From CAHJWH01 sp965198905 (lineage in GTDB: Bacteria; Pseudomonadota; Alphaproteobacteria; Caulobacterales; Caulobacteraceae), in contig OZ240678.1 in assembly GCA_965198905.1 (NCBI GenBank), forward strand, positions 2,852,001 through 2,916,000: DNA of 64,000 nt, written 5' to 3'. The first letter of the stretch is position 1. The number at the start of each line of letters is the position of its first letter. The notes under the pieces are model-generated. The model made no database searches. It had not been told where the DNA came from and worked only from the letters and a program-made list of their open reading frames with translations. Of this stretch, positions 1 through 10,364 are shown piece after piece. A program made the position numbers and the translations under genes.

Positions 1-11
1 TGCTTCGGCTG

Positions 12-1007
12 ATGGCCCTGGACGCGGCGGAACTGGTGCGGCGGGCGCTGGCGGTGACGCTGAAGACATCGAGCGCCCTGCCGCGCGACGTGGCGGTACG
101 GCTGGCCCATGACGTGGAGAGCGTGGCGACGCCGGTGCTGACCTTCTCTCCCGTCCTGACTGACGAGGACTTGGCCGAGATCGTCAAGCTGCCCGACGCC
201 GTGAAGCAACTCGCCGTCGCGCGCCGCCCGGTGCTGTCCGAGGCCGTAACCTCCGCCCTCGTCCGCCACGCGGGGGAGGAGGCGGTGAAGACCGCCTGCG
301 CCAACGACAACGCCCGTTTCACCGAGGACTCGCTTCGCTCGGCGATCGACCGGTTCGCCACCAGCGAAGCGCTGGCGAGCGCCATGGCGCTGCGCAAGAT
401 GCTGCCGCCGGCGATCAGCGAGCGGCTGGTCGGCCTGGTGAGCGAGGCCGTACGCCAGCAACTGGTGGACCGCCATCAGCTCTCGCCCGAGACCGCGCTG
501 AGCATCGCCATGGGGGCCCGGGAGCGCGCCACCGTTGATCTGGTCGATCAGGCCGGGCGCACGGTCGACCTCAAGGCCTTCACCGCGCACCTGCACAAGC
601 AGGAGCGGCTGACCCCCTCGCTGCTGCTCAGGAGCCTGGCGCAGGGGCATATGAGCTTTTTCGAGTGGTCGATGGCCGAGCTGTCGGGCGTGGCCCACCA
701 CCGCGCCTGGATGATGGTCCACGATGCGGGTCCGCTCGGCCTGCAGGCCATCTACGCCCGCGCAGCCCTGCCGGAGCGGCTGTATCCCGCCTTCAGGGTC
801 GGGGTGGACACCTACCATGCCCTGCAGCAGGAGGGCGGCGAGTTCGACCTGGGCCGCTTCCAGCAGCGCATGCTGGAGCGCTTCCTGACGCAGGAGGTCG
901 CCGCGACTGAGGAGGTGGACTACCTTCTCGGTCGCATGGATCAGGTCGCCTCGTCCCGGCACGAGCCGTCGTCGGAAGACCTTTCGCTGACGGCGCAGAC
1001 GGGCTGA
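12..1007 (+). CDS. DUF2336 domain protein (probably 5'-partial)
   Basis: 331 residues are visible from the first in-frame ATG, but the frame is open to the window edge, so the true start may lie outside. The all-helical composition, with a C-terminal part rich in short helices (around FFEWSMAELSGV), fits the DUF2336 family, common in Caulobacterales and of unknown biochemical role. A second DUF2336 protein lies at 3199-4305 on the opposite strand, with a histidine phosphotransferase between them. The family call is from recognition of the sequence pattern; no catalytic motif is seen. Confidence 0.75.
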   Translation: MALDAAELVRRALAVTLKTSSALPRDVAVRLAHDVESVATPVLTFSPVLTDEDLAEIVKLPDAVKQLAVARRPVLSEAVTSALVRHAGEEAVKTACANDNARFTEDSLRSAIDRFATSEALASAMALRKMLPPAISERLVGLVSEAVRQQLVDRHQLSPETALSIAMGARERATVDLVDQAGRTVDLKAFTAHLHKQERLTPSLLLRSLAQGHMSFFEWSMAELSGVAHHRAWMMVHDAGPLGLQAIYARAALPERLYPAFRVGVDTYHALQQEGGEFDLGRFQQRMLERFLTQEVAATEEVDYLLGRMDQVASSRHEPSSEDLSLTAQTG

Positions 1008-1064
1008 CGATCTGCCGGGGCTTGGCCCTGCCTGCCCGGGACGCTATGCCCCCTGCAGGTCCCT

Positions 1065-1754
1065 ATGCCGAACGTCCCGCCGTCGTCTTCCCTCTCCACG
1101 CCCGTTCCCGCAGCCAGCCTGATCCTGATTCGCGAGCGCGACGGGGTCGAAGTGCTCGTCGGCCGCCGTTCGCCCCAGACTCGCGCTTTTCCGGGCGCGA
1201 TCGTGTTTCCCGGCGGCAAGCTGGAACCCCAGGACGCGGCATGGCCTGGTGCGGCGCAGGATCCGACTTGTGTCGCCGCCTACGGCGCGCTTCGGGAAAC
1301 GTTTGAAGAGACGGGAGTTCTGATCGGCGCAGGGGGGGACGGGCCACCCGCCGGGGCGGCCGTCGCCCGCGTCCGCGAGCGCGTAGAGGCGGGCGAACTG
1401 CCGTTCGCCGACGCGCTGAAAGGCTGGAACCGTGCGCTGGACCTCAGCCGACTTGTCCCCTTCGCCCGTTGGATCACCCCCGAGCGCGCGCCCTACCGTT
1501 TCGACACCCACTTCTTCCTGGTGGCGGCGTCGGCGCACGAGGCGGACGCGGCGCTGATCTGCGCGGAGTTCGACGAGCTGGGCTGGCGTAGACCCGACGT
1601 GCTTCTGCGAGAGGAGGCCCGGCGGCTGATGACGCCGACGCTGCACTGCCTCACCAGTCTGGCCGCCAGCGGCGCGGTGGCGGACGCGATCAACGCGGCC
1701 TGCAGGCGTGGGCCCTATGATGGCGAACGGGAACGCCGGGCGAGACCGGCCTGA
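1065..1754 (+). CDS. NUDIX hydrolase
   Basis: 229-residue protein of the NUDIX superfamily, which hydrolyses nucleoside diphosphates linked to another moiety. The N-terminal strand AASLILIRERDGVEVLVGRR leads to FPGGKLE, and the core of the Nudix box is RETFEETGVLI. The spacing between the glycine pair and the REUxEE helix is longer than in MutT, as in NUDT19/peroxisomal-type members that act on CoA derivatives; that substrate is only an inference. The helix carries the expected metal-binding glutamates. It converges with the Hpt gene three bases downstream. Confidence 0.85.
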   Translation: MPNVPPSSSLSTPVPAASLILIRERDGVEVLVGRRSPQTRAFPGAIVFPGGKLEPQDAAWPGAAQDPTCVAAYGALRETFEETGVLIGAGGDGPPAGAAVARVRERVEAGELPFADALKGWNRALDLSRLVPFARWITPERAPYRFDTHFFLVAASAHEADAALICAEFDELGWRRPDVLLREEARRLMTPTLHCLTSLAASGAVADAINAACRRGPYDGERERRARPA

Positions 1755-1757
1755 GGT

Positions 1758-2255
1758 TCAGGCGCGCGCGGCCAGATAGTCCGTGGTCAGGCGCTCCAGC
1801 TCACTGGCCAGGGCGGCGCCGACGGGGGAGTCGCTGTCGCGGATGTTGTCGCGAACCGACGCCTTTATGGCGTTGATGTGAGCGTCCACGAGGGTAAGCG
1901 GCGTCGTCAACCGCACATCCCCGTCGCCCAGAAGCTTGCAGAGCGAACCGGCGATGCGGGTCACCAGCGGGAACTCGTAGGTCGCGCCCAGTCCCTTCAG
2001 GTCGTGGGCGCAGGTGAACAGCTTGTCGATGCTCGCCCGGTCCATGCCGGAGGTCCGGATCGCGTCACGGGCAGCGTCGAGCTTGGTGAGCTCGTCCTGC
2101 AGCCATTCGCCAAACTGTGAGGACAGCCCCTTCAAGGCGGCCTCCGCTCTCGCAATGGCCTCTGGGTCGATGCGGCCGATCCGCGGACCGACGCGGTCGC
2201 GCAGTGTGGTGGGCGCGGCGAACACCTGAGCTTGACGCGGCGTAGGCTGGGACAT
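1758..2255 (-). CDS. Hpt (histidine phosphotransfer) domain protein
   Basis: 165 residues from the ATG at 2255 (MSQPTPRQAQ). A longer reading to 2333 is possible but its extra residues look non-coding. The motif AHDLKGLGATYEF is the phospho-accepting helix of monodomain Hpt proteins, with the histidine of AHDLKG as acceptor. Such proteins relay phosphate between hybrid kinases and response regulators. It is not ChpT, which has a different dimeric fold. Kinase partners are not in the window. Confidence 0.82.
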   Translation of the reverse strand: MSQPTPRQAQVFAAPTTLRDRVGPRIGRIDPEAIARAEAALKGLSSQFGEWLQDELTKLDAARDAIRTSGMDRASIDKLFTCAHDLKGLGATYEFPLVTRIAGSLCKLLGDGDVRLTTPLTLVDAHINAIKASVRDNIRDSDSPVGAALASELERLTTDYLAARA

Positions 2256-2341
2256 GGCGGGACTCTGGCGCGGAACTTGATCGCGACTCTGTGCGACGTT
2301 GCTTAACATTAGGTGCAGCGGGTGCGCGCCCATCGCGCCGC

Positions 2342-3115
2342 TCAGCTCTGGAACTGCTCTGCGAGCACCCGCTCCTCAAGGCTGCGTCCGGCGTCGAACA
2401 GCATCACCAGGTCGATGCCGCGGGTCTCGGCGATCTCGACGCGGCGCACGTCGCGGACCTCGTAGTTGTCGGCCACCGCGCTCACCGGGCGCTTGTCCGC
2501 CTCCAGCACTTCGAGCACGACCTTGGCGGTGTGCGAGAGCAGCGCGCCGCGCCACCTGCGAGGGCGAAAGGCGCTGATCGGCGTCAGGGCCAGCACCTGG
2601 GCGTTGATAGGGATGATCGGGCCGTGAGCGGAAAGGTTGTAGGCCGTGGAGCCGGCGGGCGTCGCCACCATCACCCCGTCGCAGACCAACTCCTCCATGC
2701 GGACCTTGCCGTCGATCGACAGCTTCAGCTTGGCGGTCTGGCGCGTCTGACGCAGCAGCGACACCTCGTTGATCGCCAAACCCTGATGGCGTTCTCCTTG
2801 AGCGTCGATCGCGGCCATGCACAGCGGGTGGATCACCGCCTTCTCGGACGCGGCGATCCGCTCCTGCAGGTCGTCTTCGGCGTAGTCGTTCATCAGGAAG
2901 CCGACCGAGCCCCTGTTCATGCCGTAGATCGGCCGGCGCGAACTCAGGCGGGCGTGCAGGACCTCCAGCATGAAGCCGTCGCCCCCGAGCGCCACGACGA
3001 CGTCAGCGTCCTCAGGCGGGTGGTCGCCGTAGCGCGCGATCAGGCGCAGGCGCGCCTCCTCTGCTTCGGGGCGGTCGCTGGCGGCGAAGGCCAGACGGGT
3101 CTCGGCGTGAGGCAA
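2342..3115 (-). CDS. nadK: NAD kinase
   Basis: 257 residues, the compact length of alphaproteobacterial NAD kinases, which phosphorylate NAD to NADP in the cytoplasm. VVALGGDGFMLEVLH holds the GGDG phosphate-binding motif; YGMNRGSVGFLMN and the later DGVMVATPAGSTAYNLSAHG are the conserved NADK motifs. The extreme start is a TTG (3113-3115); no better start is seen in frame. Next upstream on the same strand is a DUF2336 gene. Confidence 0.93.
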   Translation of the reverse strand: MPHAETRLAFAASDRPEAEEARLRLIARYGDHPPEDADVVVALGGDGFMLEVLHARLSSRRPIYGMNRGSVGFLMNDYAEDDLQERIAASEKAVIHPLCMAAIDAQGERHQGLAINEVSLLRQTRQTAKLKLSIDGKVRMEELVCDGVMVATPAGSTAYNLSAHGPIIPINAQVLALTPISAFRPRRWRGALLSHTAKVVLEVLEADKRPVSAVADNYEVRDVRRVEIAETRGIDLVMLFDAGRSLEERVLAEQFQS

Positions 3116-3198
3116 GACGGGCGCCCTGAATCGTGCGGGAAATCGGCGAGGACGGCGGGGCCGACCTCTAGCCTAGAAGGCGGCGCGCCACAGCTTTG

Positions 3199-4305
3199 TC
3201 AAACGGCGACGAGGCGTTTGCGGAAGGCTTGGGCGGCGGAGTCTCGGTCGAGCAGGGTGACCTCGCCGCCGGGTCCGTCGCTCGCAAGGCCCGGCCGACC
3301 CCGGTTCAGCGGCCGCAGCAGAGACAGCAGGCTCGGCGTCACGCTACGGTCCACACCGACCGACGCGCAGGCCAGCACCAGCATCTCCGGCGTATCGGCG
3401 TCCAGCGCCTGGCGTATGCTGGCGGGCGAGAAGCCGCCCAATTCGGCCAAGGCGAGGGTGAACAGGGTCAGCTTCCGGTCACGCAGAGCGCGCATCAGCA
3501 GGCCGGGGCGAAGCTGGCCCCCGGCCTTCAATTTTTCGACGACGCGCTGATCCATGAGGGCCCGGTCTTGTGCGGTCGGATCGCCCGGCTCGGTCGTGAA
3601 GACGCGCGCCTCGCGGACGGCTGCGGCCACGGCGGCCTCGAAGGCCGGAGCATTCACCGAGAAACGCGCGCTCAGAGAGGCCTGCAGCGCGTCGCCCACC
3701 CAGGCGTACAGCGTGGCGCCCAGGTCCGGCGTCAGCCCGGGGTGGCGGGACAAGGGCGCGCGGAGCGCCGCCACCGCCTGCGAGAAGCCGATCAGGCGCG
3801 TCATCTGCGCAGCCGTCACATTGGCGGTGACGTTGCCGGCCAGGGTGGTCAGCACCTCGGGCAAACCCCGATCGAGGATCGCTCCGACCACGCTAGAGCC
3901 AAGCTGGGGGCGTCGGGCGATCTCGATCTGATGATCGGTCTGAGTGTCGATCAGGAGGCGCACCAGATCCGGGTCGCCCAGGACAGGACTGGCGGCGATG
4001 AGCGGGCGGGCGATGTCGATCTCGTCGCGGGCCAGCATCAGCACCAGCTCGTGCGGGGCCCACTTTGAGGCGGCGAGCTTCCATGCCAGGCGGGCGCGGA
4101 TGTCGCGCTCGACCCGGCCGATGAGCCTCATGAACACATCTCGAACCAGGGCCTGGGCGGCCCCGGCTTCGCAACCGCCCTGCTCGCAAAGGTCAGCGAG
4201 GGCGAGCAACAGCCTGTCTCGGTCGGCCGGCACGGTAGACCGCGCCAGGTCGAGCATCAGGTCACGACGATCTAGCGCGGCGGTGGACAGGTCCAGATTC
4301 CCCAA
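3199..4305 (-). CDS. DUF2336 domain protein
   Basis: 368 residues, full length for the DUF2336 family and strongly helical throughout. It shares the family layout of an N-terminal helical repeat region (LARSTVPADRDRLLLALADL) and a C-terminal region with TLFTLALAELGGF. The track start is a TTG (4303-4305), so the start is uncertain by several codons. Function is unknown. It is the second DUF2336 gene in 4.3 kb. Confidence 0.8.
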   Translation of the reverse strand: MGNLDLSTAALDRRDLMLDLARSTVPADRDRLLLALADLCEQGGCEAGAAQALVRDVFMRLIGRVERDIRARLAWKLAASKWAPHELVLMLARDEIDIARPLIAASPVLGDPDLVRLLIDTQTDHQIEIARRPQLGSSVVGAILDRGLPEVLTTLAGNVTANVTAAQMTRLIGFSQAVAALRAPLSRHPGLTPDLGATLYAWVGDALQASLSARFSVNAPAFEAAVAAAVREARVFTTEPGDPTAQDRALMDQRVVEKLKAGGQLRPGLLMRALRDRKLTLFTLALAELGGFSPASIRQALDADTPEMLVLACASVGVDRSVTPSLLSLLRPLNRGRPGLASDGPGGEVTLLDRDSAAQAFRKRLVAV

Positions 4306-4382
4306 ACTGGCTAAAAATCAGTATGATTCGTCAGGATGAAAATGCGCTTAAGCGACGGCGAGGGGAACCCGGCGCTGGGCGG

Positions 4383-4910
4383 CTAGGGCGCCCCTCCGCT
4401 GCTGGTGACCTTCAGATAGGCGATCAGGTCGCGCCGGTCTTCGTCGTCGGGGATGCCGTAGAAGCCCATCTTGGTGCCCGGCACGTAGGTCCTGGGCGAC
4501 TTCAGCCAGCCGTTCAGGTGGTCGGCGTCCCATGTCCACGTCTTGGCGGAGAGCGCGGCCGAATAGCTGTAGTCCGCCTTGCTCGCGACCTTGCGCCCGA
4601 ACACGCCGTAGAGGTTGGGGCCGGTCATGTTGGGGCCGCCGGCCGCGATGGTGTGACAGGAGCGGCAAAGATTGAAGTGCAGTTCGCCGTTCTGGAGGTC
4701 TGCAGGTCGATAGGCCGGCGGCAGCTCGTCCAGCAGCTTCTGGGCAGCGGGCGAGGGCGGGGCGTGGGCGGGGAGCGCGCCAGGGGAGGGCGCCTCGGGC
4801 GCTTCGACCTGCTCGGCGCGATGGCATGAGGCCAGTGCGGCGGCCGCCAGGACCGCCACAGCTGTCCGAAGGACGACCAAAGCCCCGCTGATCGGCGAAG
4901 GTCGCCCCAT
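4383..4910 (-). CDS. Class I c-type cytochrome, membrane-anchored or exported
   Basis: 175 residues from the ATG at 4910, which follows the stop of the upstream gene (4912-4914) by one base, so translational coupling is likely; a longer frame exists upstream but overlaps that gene. The N-terminal hydrophobic stretch ALVVLRTAVAVLAAAALASC looks like a lipoprotein signal with a cysteine. The heme-binding site is CRSCH and the distal ligand is in PGTKMGFYG, the classical cytochrome c fold (compare cytochrome c2/c552). It acts in the periplasm in electron transfer; its partner is unknown. Confidence 0.87.
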   Translation of the reverse strand: MGRPSPISGALVVLRTAVAVLAAAALASCHRAEQVEAPEAPSPGALPAHAPPSPAAQKLLDELPPAYRPADLQNGELHFNLCRSCHTIAAGGPNMTGPNLYGVFGRKVASKADYSYSAALSAKTWTWDADHLNGWLKSPRTYVPGTKMGFYGIPDDEDRRDLIAYLKVTSSGGAP

Positions 4911-4911
4911 C

Positions 4912-5298
4912 TCAGTAAGCCGGTTCTCGCAAGCCAAGCCGCCGCGACAGGGTGTTGAGCTGCGCATCGACGGTGCGGATGATCGGAACGCTCAGCCGCC
5001 CCCCATTCTGCACCTTTGCGGCGTCTTCCTGGCGGCGGATGGCGTCGAGCTGACCAAGGGCCTCTACGGCGGCTTGGTGGCTGAGGGCGGAGGTGTTCGC
5101 CAGTTCGCCTAGAAGGGTGCGCATGTTCCGCTCGCGCCGATCCACATCATAGATGCGAAAATGCGGCGGTGTGCCGGCGATCCTCGGGAGCGCGATCGCC
5201 ACCGGGGCGAGCGTCCCCGCGCAGAGCAGAGCGAGCACGGGAAGGGTTCTGCAGATCATGACGGCCTTGAGCGGCTGGCGGGTTTGAGGGGAACGCAT
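4912..5298 (-). CDS. Hypothetical exported protein
   Basis: 128 residues if read from the ATG at 5298, or 115 from a second ATG at 5259 (MICRTLPVLALLCAG), which gives a cleaner signal peptide. The mature part is charged and helical with no motif I recognise. It lies directly upstream of the cytochrome gene with a one-base gap, so the two are probably co-transcribed and the product may act in the periplasm with the cytochrome. Function unknown. Confidence 0.6.
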   Translation of the reverse strand: MRSPQTRQPLKAVMICRTLPVLALLCAGTLAPVAIALPRIAGTPPHFRIYDVDRRERNMRTLLGELANTSALSHQAAVEALGQLDAIRRQEDAAKVQNGGRLSVPIIRTVDAQLNTLSRRLGLREPAY

Positions 5299-5390
5299 CG
5301 CGGAAGGTGGGGCTGCGGACCGGCCGCTTCCATCGCGACTTCGCGCTTGTCCCTGGACTATATGGCCGCTTCGCGACGAGAAGAGACCGC

Positions 5391-7091
<1,701 letters not shown>

Positions 7092-7243
7092 GACGCTTCG
7101 GCCTTGAAGCCGGCCGCATCGTTGCGGGCTTGAACCTGACCGCGCTTTGCGCCATACACCGCCCCCAACGCGGCGGCTCCTCGGCCGCCGTTTTCCGTTT
7201 ATCCAGGGCGTCGTTTTGCGCCCGAGCTCTCTACGAGACGTCC

Positions 7244-7426
7244 ATGGCTGTTCCGAAGCGAAAAACCTCTCCGTCCCGCCGGGGCATGCGTCGTTCCCAC
7301 CACGCGCTGGAAGCCAACACCTACGTCGAGGACAAGGACACCGGCGAGCTTCGCCGCCCCCATCACCTCGACCTGAAGACCGGCATGTATCGCGGCCGCC
7401 AGGTGATCACCGTCAAGGAAGACTAG
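7244..7426 (+). CDS. rpmF: 50S ribosomal protein L32
   Basis: 60 residues starting MAVPKRKTSPSRRGMRRSHH, the canonical L32 N-terminus, ending VITVKED. L32 is a small basic protein of the large ribosomal subunit near the peptidyl-transferase side. The ATG at 7244 is fixed by homology. It is monocistronic, with its own terminator 28 bases after the stop. Confidence 0.97.
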   Translation: MAVPKRKTSPSRRGMRRSHHALEANTYVEDKDTGELRRPHHLDLKTGMYRGRQVITVKED

Positions 7427-7453
7427 ACGCTCGCTTCATCGCGGACTTCAGGC

Positions 7454-7480
7454 CTCCGTCCGATGGACGGAGCCCTTTTT
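7454..7480 (+). terminator. Rho-independent terminator of rpmF
   Basis: An 8-bp perfect stem, CTCCGTCC (7454-7461) with GGACGGAG (7465-7472), has a 3-base loop and is followed by CCC and five T. It lies 28 bases after the rpmF stop. Confidence 0.85.
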
Positions 7481-7521
7481 CATGCGCGGCTACACCTCGG
7501 CGGCGCAGCGCATGTTCGTTA

Positions 7522-7998
7522 TCAGTGTCGACGTGATCCCGGATCGGTATCCTGGTCGCGCGGCAAGCCGCCGGTGTTGCCGTGGCCGATATTGCCCAAC
7601 AGCTGGCCCACCCAGTTGAGCTGCTTGCCGCGGGTGGGCGTCGAGCTTCGATCATATGCGATCTGATATCCGTCCTTCAGCGTCAGGTCCTTCACCGCCG
7701 ACACCTTCTCGTCCTTATCGAAGGTGATCGACACGACCTCGCGCTTTTGAACGTGCGGCTTGTAGTAGGCGTACTTCTCCGTCTGCTGGGAGATGTAGTA
7801 CCAGACGTTCGGATCGAAGGCGCCTTGGGTCGACGGCGAGCCGAGCCGCAGCAGCACGCTGGACCGGGTGTCGCCCACCTTCACATCCTTCGGCTTCAGG
7901 TCCACCGCCTGAAACCCGTTGGTGGCGATGGTCGGCGCGCAGGCGCCCAGGCCCAAGGTGAGGGCCAGGGGAAGAAGGGCGGCTCGGGCTCGAACCAT
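7522..7998 (-). CDS. bamE: Outer membrane assembly factor BamE (SmpA/OmlA)
   Basis: 158 residues with a lipoprotein signal (LALTLGLGAC, cleavage before C20). The SmpA/OmlA core is visible: KVGDTRSSVLLRLGSPS, DPNVWYYISQQTEK and a strand ending VVSITFD. BamE is a lipoprotein of the BAM complex that inserts beta-barrel proteins into the outer membrane. The C-terminal tail is Gly/Asn-rich and ends with charged residues. It is divergent from the chaperone gene at 8117, so the promoters of both lie in 7999-8116. Confidence 0.9.
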   Translation of the reverse strand: MVRARAALLPLALTLGLGACAPTIATNGFQAVDLKPKDVKVGDTRSSVLLRLGSPSTQGAFDPNVWYYISQQTEKYAYYKPHVQKREVVSITFDKDEKVSAVKDLTLKDGYQIAYDRSSTPTRGKQLNWVGQLLGNIGHGNTGGLPRDQDTDPGSRRH

Positions 7999-8116
7999 GG
8001 GAAACGCTCCGGCGCGCCGCGACCGTGCGGCGAAGGGCCTTTGACCTAGCGCGCGCGGCGACCTAGTTCAACGCAAGGCGCGGCCTGCCGATTGTCGCGG
8101 CCGTCACGAGGCGTCG

Positions 8117-8653
8117 ATGTTGCAACGGTTTTTCAGGCCGAGGCCCGCGCGGCAGGCCGGGCGCGACCTGTTCAAGGCGCTCTCCGTCCAGGCGCGCCGC
8201 CCGGTCTTCTACGAAAGCTTCGGCGTGGCGGACACGGTGGAGGGCCGCTTCGAGCTCTATGTCATGCACCTCGTCCTGGTGCTGCATCGGCTGAAGGGGC
8301 AGGGCGGCGAAGCGGCGGAGACGTCCCAGGCGACCTTCGACACCTTCCTGAGAAACCTGGACGAGGGCCTGCGCGACATGGGCGTCGGCGATCTGTCGGT
8401 GGGCAAGAAGATGCGAAAGCTGGGCGAGGCGGTCTATGGCCGCATCAAGAGCTACGACCGCGCCTTCTCCGAACCCGATCCAGTTCAAGCCCTGCGGCAA
8501 CTGATCGTGCGCACCGTGTTCCAGGAGCGTGCTGAGGAGGGCGCGGGGCCGTTGGCGCGCTACGCCTCGGCGACGGCCGCACGCTTCGCCGCCCAGCCGC
8601 TGGCCGAAGTGCTGCAATCCAGGCTCGACTGGCCGGAGGTGGAGCATGTCTGA
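8117..8653 (+). CDS. Ubiquinol-cytochrome c chaperone family protein
   Basis: 178 residues with the pattern of the CBP3/UQCC1-like family: FYESFGVADTVEGRFELYVM, then LDEGLRDMGVGDLSVGKKM and VYGRIKSYDRAF. In mitochondria the homologue assists assembly of the cytochrome bc1 complex; the bacterial role is inferred. It overlaps the next gene by 8 bases, so the two are co-translated. Confidence 0.88.
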   Translation: MLQRFFRPRPARQAGRDLFKALSVQARRPVFYESFGVADTVEGRFELYVMHLVLVLHRLKGQGGEAAETSQATFDTFLRNLDEGLRDMGVGDLSVGKKMRKLGEAVYGRIKSYDRAFSEPDPVQALRQLIVRTVFQERAEEGAGPLARYASATAARFAAQPLAEVLQSRLDWPEVEHV

Positions 8654-9173
8654 TCCGTTATGGCCCGTCTCCGTGCGCTTGGCGGAGGTCCAGCGCAGCT
8701 CGCCCAGGCTGGAGCTGAATGCGGACGCGACCTGTCGCCGGGCCATCGCAAAGGCGCTTGATCTGTTGGAGCTCGAGCGTTTCGACGCCACCGTGGAGTT
8801 GACGCCCTGGCTGGACGGCGTTGAGATTCGCGCCCGCTGGTCCGCAGACATCGCCCAGACCTGCGGGATATCGCTGGACGCCTTCGACACGGCGCTGAGC
8901 GGCGAGTTCACCGTTCGCGCCGTTCCCCCCGACAGCGAGGCCGCGGCGTCCGCGGAAGCCGAACTCACCGTCGACCCCGAGGCCGAAGACCCACCCGATG
9001 TGATCGACGGCGAGGAGGTGGATGTCGGCGGCTATCTGGTGGAGCATCTCGCGCTGGAGGTCGATCCCTTCCCCCGCAAGCCCGGGGCGGAGTTCGAGCC
9101 GCCGCCCGAGGAGAGCCCCGCCTCACCCTTCGCCGTGCTCAAGGGGTTGAAACCGGACCCCGGCGCCCGGTGA
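8646..9173 (+). CDS. DUF177 (YceD-family) protein
   Basis: 175 residues from the ATG at 8646, inside the end of the chaperone gene. The family is recognised from its position just upstream of plsX and from the C-terminal segment DVGGYLVEHLALEVDPFPRKPG. In plants and bacteria DUF177 proteins are linked to 23S rRNA accumulation; in Alphaproteobacteria this copy replaces the usual yceD-rpmF pair, since rpmF is 1.4 kb away here. The family cysteines are largely absent, as usual for alphaproteobacterial members. Confidence 0.85.
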   Translation: MSDPLWPVSVRLAEVQRSSPRLELNADATCRRAIAKALDLLELERFDATVELTPWLDGVEIRARWSADIAQTCGISLDAFDTALSGEFTVRAVPPDSEAAASAEAELTVDPEAEDPPDVIDGEEVDVGGYLVEHLALEVDPFPRKPGAEFEPPPEESPASPFAVLKGLKPDPGAR

Positions 9174-9284
9174 TCCACGGCCAGGCGAGCGACTTGCAGC
9201 CTGCGCAGCTTGCATCGGCTTGATCCCACGCTATCGTCCCGCCCGCTTCGGGCTCCCCGCCCACCCAGGAATTCGATCCCGCCC

Positions 9285-10364
9285 GTGCCCAGTCCGCTTG
9301 TGATCTCCATCGATGCAATGGGCGGGGATCGGGGTGCGCCGGTCGTGGTGGCCGGCGTCCAACTCGCCCTGGAGCGGCAGGGCGAGCGGGAGATGCGCTT
9401 CCTTCTCCACGGGGACGAGGCGATGCTGGCCCCCGAACTCGCCAAGCGTCCGGCCTTGGCCGCCGTCTGCCAGGTCCGCCACACCGATCAGCTCATCACC
9501 AGCGAGGAGAAGCCCGCGCTGGCGCTTCGGCGCGGCAAGGGCTCCAGCCTTTGGAATTGCGTCGACTCGGTCAAGCGCGGCGAAGCGTCCGCTGCGGTCT
9601 CGGGCGGCAACACCGGGGCCTTGATGGCGATCTCCAAGCTGTTGCTGCGCATGGCGGGCGGGTTGGAACGCCCGGCGGCGGTGGCGAGCTGGCCGACCCT
9701 GCGCGGGATCACCGCGGTGCTCGACGTGGGCGCCAACATCGAAAGCGACGCGGCCCAGCTGTTGGAGTTCGCGGTCATGGGCGCGGCCTTCCACTGTGCG
9801 GTTCACGGCGCGCCGGGATGTCGTGCGACGGTCGGCCTGCTCAATGTCGGCTCCGAGGAGCAGAAGGGACACGAAGAGGTGCGCGAGGCCCACCGGCTGC
9901 TCCGCGGCGCCAAGCTCGATCTGGACTATAAGGGGTTCGTGGAGGGCAACGACATCGCCATGGGCTCGGTCGACGTCGTCGTCACCGACGGGTTCACCGG
10001 CAATGCGGTGCTCAAGACCGGCGAGGGAATGGCGCGCTTCTTCACCGCTACGCTTCGCGAGACGCTCACCTCCACCCTGACGGCCAAGGCCGGCGCGCTG
10101 ATCGCCTCCAGCGCGCTGAAGCAGATGCGCGCGCGCCTCGATCCCAGCTCTGTCAACGGCGGCCCGCTGCTCGGCCTGAACGGCACGGTGGTGAAGAGCC
10201 ACGGCGGCGCCGACGCGAAGGGGTTCGCCAACGCCCTGATCATGGCCACGGACCTGGCCAGCAGCAGCTATGCGGCGCGCATGGGCGCCGACATGGAGCG
10301 GCTTTCCCACGCTCTGGAAGCCCTGCGTCATCCCCAGCGAGGACCGGATCGTGACTGCGCTTAG
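9285..10364 (+). CDS. plsX: Phosphate acyltransferase PlsX
   Basis: 359 residues from the GTG at 9285 (PSPLVISIDAMGGDRGAP), the usual PlsX start; a longer reading from 9210 is less likely. PlsX converts acyl-ACP to acyl-phosphate, feeding PlsY in phospholipid synthesis. IDAMGGD, SGGNTGALMA and VTDGFTGNAVLKTGEG are family signatures. It overlaps fabH by 14 bases, giving the standard plsX-fabH operon that links phospholipid and fatty-acid synthesis. Confidence 0.96.
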   Translation: MPSPLVISIDAMGGDRGAPVVVAGVQLALERQGEREMRFLLHGDEAMLAPELAKRPALAAVCQVRHTDQLITSEEKPALALRRGKGSSLWNCVDSVKRGEASAAVSGGNTGALMAISKLLLRMAGGLERPAAVASWPTLRGITAVLDVGANIESDAAQLLEFAVMGAAFHCAVHGAPGCRATVGLLNVGSEEQKGHEEVREAHRLLRGAKLDLDYKGFVEGNDIAMGSVDVVVTDGFTGNAVLKTGEGMARFFTATLRETLTSTLTAKAGALIASSALKQMRARLDPSSVNGGPLLGLNGTVVKSHGGADAKGFANALIMATDLASSSYAARMGADMERLSHALEALRHPQRGPDRDCA

